Of a DNA stretch of 26,384 nucleotides, positions 21,621 to 26,384 are shown piece by piece. How positions within the stretch are numbered: position 1 is the first letter of the stretch; each line of letters opens with the position of its first letter. Source of the DNA: Plantago elongata (lineage: Eukaryota > Streptophyta > Magnoliopsida > Lamiales > Plantaginaceae). The notes below the pieces were generated by a model. The model did no database searches. It saw only the letters and a program-made list of their open reading frames with translations, and was not told the DNA's origin. Both the position numbers and the translations under genes were made by a program. The stretch covers positions 1 to 26,384 of the forward strand of contig JAYMSP010002091.1 of the NCBI GenBank assembly GCA_036897095.1. Reading direction: 5' to 3'.

Positions 21621-21747
21621 GTCACATCCATTGAAAGACAAACATTGAAGAATATATTTACATATATTAGTGTGATACTCCACGTCAATAAAAAGTGTTC
21701 TCCAATATATCTACTCCAAGCTCAAACTAAACCTCGAAATTCCATTT

Positions 21748-24569
21748 ATGGCAGATAAGGTTCAAACAGTGCAGGAGCCACTTATCCCTTCTTCATCTGA
21801 TCATAGCCTAGAGAGCCAAGAAGAAGATGAAGATTATATTGGTTCGTTAGGCGACTATGTTCACGAATTCGTCGCCGAATCGAGAAAGTTAAGGAACTTA
21901 GCAGGTCCGGCCATCTTCACCTCTTTCTGCCAGTACGGCCTCATCACCATCACCCAAATCTTCTCCGGCCACCTCGGAACCACGCAGCTCGCGGCCGTTT
22001 CGGTTGGAAACTCTGTCATTTCTGGATTGCCGTTTGGAATACTGGTAAGTCCGTCCGTAATCAAGATTCTATTCTTTTTACTTCTCATTTTTTAGCCATG
22101 ATCTTAATTTTACATTTATCACTACATAGACAGAGAGAGTACATAGAGTGCGTACATTTATCACTACAAATTTTACATTTTCACATTGTTAAACCACAAA
22201 TGGACGGTTTAAATTGTAATTTAGACTCGATGTGATGTGAGAATGAGATATCACAAAAGTAGATAATAAATAGTGCTCTCTCCATTTTTGAATAAATGAA
22301 GAATTTAATGTACATTGTAAAATGTTGGGGGCAAATGTATATAGCTGTAGAATGAATTTAAAATGTTGCTAAAAATAAAAATAAATTTTATAGTGAGACG
22401 GATATAAATGAAATATAAGACATTTGTTTTGGGACGGAGGAAAGGAGTATACTATACGAGAATAAATGAATAATTATTGAACTTTGATAATTATTGCTCT
22501 TTATGTTTCTAAATAGTTCGGATTGTCAAGCGCATTGGAAACTTACTGTGGACAAGCGTATGGGGCTGGCGAGTACGAAATGCTTGGAATCTACATGCAA
22601 CGATCATGGATAATCCTCAACGCAATGGCACTTGCAGCAGTGCCATTCTTCATATTCGCAACTCCAGTCCTTAAATTTCTCGGACAAACGGCAGCCATAT
22701 CCAACGAGGCTGGGAAGTTCGCACTTTGGATGATTCCTCAGCAATTCGCATACGCTTCAATGTTACCGTCAACCAAGTTCTTGCAGGCTCAAAGCAAGGT
22801 CTTGGTAATTGCCGTGATAGCTTTTGTTTCATTGTGTCTGCACGCGTTCTTCAGTTGGCTCACGATTTCATATCTTGGGTGGGGTATGGTTGGTGCAGCT
22901 ATTGTTCTTGATGGATCATGGTGGTTCATTGCAATAGCTCAGCTCCTGTATATTATATGTGGGGGCTGTGGTAAAGCATGGTCGGGATTTTCGGGGAAAT
23001 CGTGGCAAAATCTATGGGAATTTCTCAAGGTTTCTGTTGCATCAGCTGTTATGATGTGGTGAGTTCGCATAAAGTAGCATCTTGCTTCTCAATATAGCTC
23101 TCTATACCAGACTGTTTACCTGACTCAATTACTTGTTTCTGAAAATTCAGCTTGGAAATATGGTATGTTATGGCTCTTACTCTGTTTGCTGGATACTTGG
23201 AAGATGCAGAAGTTTCAATAGATGCATTCTCCATATGGTAAGTTCCAACTTTCTCAAGTGGTACATTCAAACAACAGTTGATAATGGCTCACAAACATTA
23301 TCCATGACGAACAGCTATAAACAAAGTTCGATCAAATAGATACTCATGAACAGGGGAGGAACCAGGAGGGAGGCATAAAGGGGTGTTTGCCCTAGTCAAA
23401 ATTTGAAAACAAAATTTTTATATGTAATATTTTTGTTAATTTAGAATTTTGCCTGGGTCCGCCCCTGCTCATGAAGCACTCTGAAACATGTTATGTGGCA
23501 TGTTTTATTTTGCAGTGCAAACGTACTAGGCTGGGCGACAACAGTGGCTTTTGGATTGAACGTAGCAGCAAGGTTAGAACAAGAAAAAAACTGCACAGAT
23601 TTGTTGTTTCTATACATCAATGCAAATCAAGAGCAACTAAACAGAAACAAGTACCATTCCCAGGTGAACAGTTTTCTCCTAACATACTTTTGGCATCTAA
23701 TGTGCAGTGTGAGAGTATCAAATGAACTAGGACGCGGGCATCCAAGAAAGGCGAGATTCTCAGTCCTAGTACTCGGGTTATCTTCACTACTATTAGGGCT
23801 TATCTTCACACTTATCGTAATAGTAAGTCGAGAGAAGTATCCAGCTATCTTCACAGACAGCCTGGAAGTTCAACAACTAGTACAAAGGCTCGCACCATTG
23901 TTGGGGATTAGCTTGGTCCTTACAACTGTTCAATATGCTCTCTCAGGTACATATTACATGTTTTCGCATTGAACTGCTTCTAAAGTGCATCATCTCTTAC
24001 GATGTCTAACATGGAAGAACAAAATTTGACATAGTTGTGGACTTGTGGGGTTGCAGGTGTTGCCATTGGAGCAGGGTGGCAATCAACTGTTGCCTACATG
24101 AGCACCGCGTGCTACTTCGTAATTGGTGCTCCTTCAGGTTTTCTAATGGCGTACAAGTTTCAAATGGGCATTCAGGTAGTACATAAATTTGAGAATCAGC
24201 ACCAACCCTTTTCTCAAGCCTATTCTGCTAGCTTCTTAATATATTACGTATGCATCCAAAAGCAGTAGTAATGTTATGCTTGCCTGCTCCGCTATAATAT
24301 TCGACGAATTTGAATTTTTCCAGGGTATTTGGGGAGGAATGGTTATAGGATTGTGCTCACAAACATGCCTATTAGTGTGGATGATATGGAACACGAACTG
24401 GAACAAAGAGGTAATGTAAACATATTTTGATCATCATCACTACAGACAACTTACAGTTCATGCATGAGTAAGAAGAAATGATAAATTCCTGTCATTTTTG
24501 CAGTCACATGCAGCCAATGAAAGATTAAACCAATGGAGAGGTAGAGCCAAGTTGGAAGAGATCAATTAG
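21748..24569 (+). CDS. MATE efflux transporter gene 4 (DTX27/29-like), complete
   Basis: Eight exons: 21748-22044, 22517-23058, 23151-23237, 23516-23572, 23708-23946, 24057-24175, 24324-24410 and 24504-24569 (TAG), all GT-AG, giving about 497 residues. The acidic N-tail (MADKVQTVQEPLIPSSSD, then a Glu/Asp stretch) has a dileucine-like EPLIP, often seen in vacuolar transporters. It is followed by RKLRNLAGPAIF, QYGLITITQIFSGH, SSALETYCGQAYGAG, WMIPQQFAYAS, DGSWWFIAIAQ, CLEIWY, VRVSNELGRG, SGVAIGAGWQ, GIWGGMVIG and TNWNKE. It is the sister of gene 3 and shares its exon phases and lengths except in exon 1. Two substitutions stand out in exon 1: Arg-Asn for Trp-Tyr just before LAGPAIF, and Gly for the Glu of ENS (VGNSVISG). 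Introns 1 and 3 contain MITEs. The frame is intact. Confidence 0.94.
22271..22450 (+). mobile_element. Stowaway-like MITE in intron 1 of MATE gene 4
   Basis: The right end reads GGGACGGAGGAAAGGAGTA, close to the inverted Stowaway consensus. The left end, GTGCTCTCTCC after TA, is a weaker match. The element is about 180 bp, AT-rich and non-coding. It may explain why this intron is 472 nt while gene 3's is 81 nt. The left boundary is uncertain. Confidence 0.5.
23351..23467. mobile_element. hAT-type MITE with 8-bp target duplication in intron 3 of MATE gene 4
   Basis: This 117-bp element has terminal inverted repeats CAGGGGAGGAACCAGG (left) and, inverted from the right, CAGGGGCGGACCCAGG, matching at 14 of 16 positions. 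It is flanked by perfect direct repeats CTCATGAA at 23343-23350 and 23468-23475. An 8-bp duplication and CAGGGG ends are typical of hAT elements. It has no coding capacity, so it must have been moved by a transposase encoded elsewhere. Confidence 0.88.
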
Positions 24570-26024
24570 ATTGCAAGGCATGGGGACACAGATGAACATC
24601 CGGCCATGCATGCAAGACTATCAATAGAAACGGCAGTGCATCTACGACAAATAGGGGTGTAACGAAGTAGCAGGATTCTCACCCGCTGCAGAAAATTAAA
24701 TTCGATTAACATTCATTGTTCCCTGTTTGCAGATAGTTTTATCTTTAGCATATAGGGAAAGTAGCAACTCCAATGTATACTTAAGCACGAAAACAAGTAA
24801 CTACTCGACTACACCAGATATTGGATAGACAATTTGTTTTGCAGTCACTTGTATGATTGTATCTAAAGCCACAACTGCATAGATATTTCTTAACATTTAC
24901 TAGAAACAAATACGAAAAGAGACCCAAGAAAGCAGAATGAAGAATTGAATACATTGCAACCTGTTTGAAGTAAAAACTTTGATATATTTAATTGAATGAA
25001 AGCAGAAGTGGCAGAGAGAGCCACCGAAAAAAGCCTTTTACCCATCATATATTGCTCAAATATAATGCAGCGGCAAGTTTGCATAACATTTCATTTCAAC
25101 ACTAGTAAAACCTAAAGAATCGGCAAAACAAATCATATAGCAACATATTACAGCATACAAAATCAGAATGACAGAACACCATGTAATGAAAGATCCAATT
25201 CACAGTAACACTTTAAATCAACATAACCAATCCAAAGCAACAGCACACAAATCATTAGTAACAATTTACTATCTCCAGCACCAACTATGAGAGCAGAGGA
25301 AGCTCAGAAACCACATATCGATATTTCACAACATATAAAAAAATGCAAGCACAGATATTCAATTGAAACAAGCAGCCAGTAAAACAATCCCAACAGCTAG
25401 ACAACTTAAAATGCATCGAGCTATTTCAACATAAACCTATACATCAAACTATATATAATCTAAAAACTGCATAGAGACAATAGAAATCCACACAAAACAA
25501 AAGAATTCCCCGCAGAGAGATTCACAAACCGTAAGTAAAACAAAATTGACACCCTTCTGAAAGGATTTCAGTAATTCCAACAGAAAGCAACACAAACAAT
25601 ATCAACAACCAAATATTCACAATATAACAAGGCCAAACTGCAAGCATCTCAATTCAAAATGAAACAAGCAGGCAAAACAGATCGGACACCTTTCGAAATC
25701 TAACATCATACCGGTGAACTCAACAAATGCACATAAAAAACATCAACATTATAAGCCACAAACAATCAAAAATCTGTAAAATAAGATAAGCTGTGGATAA
25801 ATTAACAACAATTCAACATGAGCCTATAACATCAAGACTATAAACATCCAAAGCCGCAAGCTGATAAACTAGCATATTCATTCAACAAGTGCACAATAGA
25901 AACCAACACGATAAGCATTAGATAATCCAAAATCTGAATTTCGATAAACAAAAATTCCGATAACATAGCACAATAAAACCAGTCTGAAACAAAAATGATA
26001 AAAGTAGTATTAAAAATGAACAAC
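24570..26024. other. Intergenic region between convergent MATE gene 4 and RPL27A
   Basis: The 1.45 kb contains the 3' flanks of both genes. From about 25070 the plus strand is unusually rich in A and C and poor in G, and it contains degenerate internal repeats (listed separately). No open frame with family resemblance is seen. Confidence 0.55.
25345..25936. repeat. Degenerate dispersed repeats
   Basis: Three pairs of similar segments were found by eye: 25345-25389 with 25640-25683 (both contain GAAACAAGCAG), 25424-25452 with 25811-25841 (TTCAACAT, CCTAT, ACATCAA), and 25720-25775 with 25882-25936 (TCAACAA.TGCACA, ATAAGC, AAAATCTG). Each pair is roughly three-quarters identical. This suggests old local duplications downstream of RPL27A. 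Confidence 0.45.
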
Positions 26025-26384
26025 CTAAGCAGTGAGCACCACAGCTCCACCAGCTTCCTTAATCTTCTTCTCAGCTCTCTTCGACACGAGCTTGGCCTTC
26101 ACAACCACCGGCTTACCCTCGGGCAAAAGTCCCTTCCCCAAGACCTTGAAGTATCCAAACTGCGTCACATCAACCATCGGAACATTGTCCTTGGAGGCCT
26201 TATCCTTGACCTCCTGAGGAATCAAGGACCAGATCTTGTCGATGTTGACGATCGGGCAATGGAACTGGTTGCGCAGCTTGTGGAAGTAACGCATACCGAC
26301 TTTACCGAAGTAACCGGGATGGTACTTGTCGAAGAGGATCCGGTGGTGGTGCATTCCTCCGGCGTTACCGCGACCTCCGGGATG
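26025..26384 (-). CDS. RPL27A: 60S ribosomal protein L27a (uL15), C-terminal part
   Basis: This is a component of the large subunit of the cytosolic ribosome. The minus strand from the window edge encodes [19 protein letters not shown], followed by [67 protein letters not shown] and a terminal VVLTA before TAG. The 119 residues present lack only about 27 N-terminal residues of a protein normally near 146 residues; those lie beyond 26384. No intron interrupts the visible part. The internal Met of GGMHHHR is not the start, because the conserved Gly-rich loop lies before it in frame. Confidence 0.97.
   Translation of the reverse strand, partial: HPGGRGNAGGMHHHRILFDKYHPGYFGKVGMRYFHKLRNQFHCPIVNIDKIWSLIPQEVKDKASKDNVPMVDVTQFGYFKVLGKGLLPEGKPVVVKAKLVSKRAEKKIKEAGGAVVLTA

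Larger units (their letters stand above)
19740..21747. other. Intergenic region between MATE genes 3 and 4
   Basis: Two kilobases without a recognisable exon. A Stowaway-like terminal sequence lies near 20058, and a weaker possible MITE spans about 21228-21362. The last 150 bases are the promoter of MATE gene 4. Confidence 0.55.

Noticed and set aside
23493..23972. Single exon joining exons 4 and 5 of MATE gene 4
   Set aside because: The frame is open across the intron, but the intervening residues are absent from the other three copies, and canonical GT-AG sites with the conserved exon lengths are present.
1..26384. CRISPR arrays, bacterial operons, prophage or viral insertions
   Set aside because: No regularly spaced repeats, ribosome-binding-site-led gene strings or viral genes are seen; the window is ordinary intron-bearing plant DNA.

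Overview
The window is nuclear DNA from a flowering plant, most likely a dicot. It is AT-rich, its genes are split by short GT-AG introns, its intergenic DNA is low in information, and MITE-like elements sit inside introns. I could not identify the species from sequence alone. The layout is: (1) 1159-2633 (+), the last six exons of a MATE transporter whose 5' part lies outside the window; (2) 3423-5469 (-), the core exons of ketopantoate hydroxymethyltransferase (KPHMT, panB family), preceded at 6175-7822 (-) by exons recognisable as the 5' part of mitochondrial ribosomal protein mL46; (3) 9275-12773 (+), a complete 8-exon MATE gene; (4) 13427-15167 (+), a PHT1 phosphate/H+ symporter with one intron; (5) 16706-19739 (+) and (6) 21748-24569 (+), two more complete 8-exon MATE genes; (7) 26025-26384 (-), the 3' part of ribosomal protein L27a (uL15), running off the window end.

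The four MATE genes form a tandem cluster of the plant DETOXIFICATION (DTX27/DTX29-like) type. Their internal exons have identical lengths (542, 87, 57, 239, 119 and 87 nt wherever present), which shows descent by tandem duplication. Genes 1 and 2 resemble each other at the C-terminus, and genes 3 and 4 form a second pair. The phosphate transporter lies between the two pairs. Its short promoter carries three perfect P1BS (GNATATNC) sites and a near-match to the mycorrhiza-associated MYCS motif, so phosphate- or mycorrhiza-responsive expression is plausible.

The most unusual locus is KPHMT. Its first recognisable exon starts in mid-codon and encodes residues upstream of the conserved Met-Ser-Asn-Val start, yet no conventional transit-peptide exon is visible nearby. 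The only good upstream candidates are two mL46-derived exons, the first Arg-rich and presequence-like. Their splice phase joins in frame to KPHMT. The third mL46 exon is preserved but appears to have lost its acceptor at the ancestral position, and the rest of mL46 is not seen. I infer that KPHMT captured the promoter and mitochondrial presequence of an mL46 gene copy. This has not been tested with transcripts.
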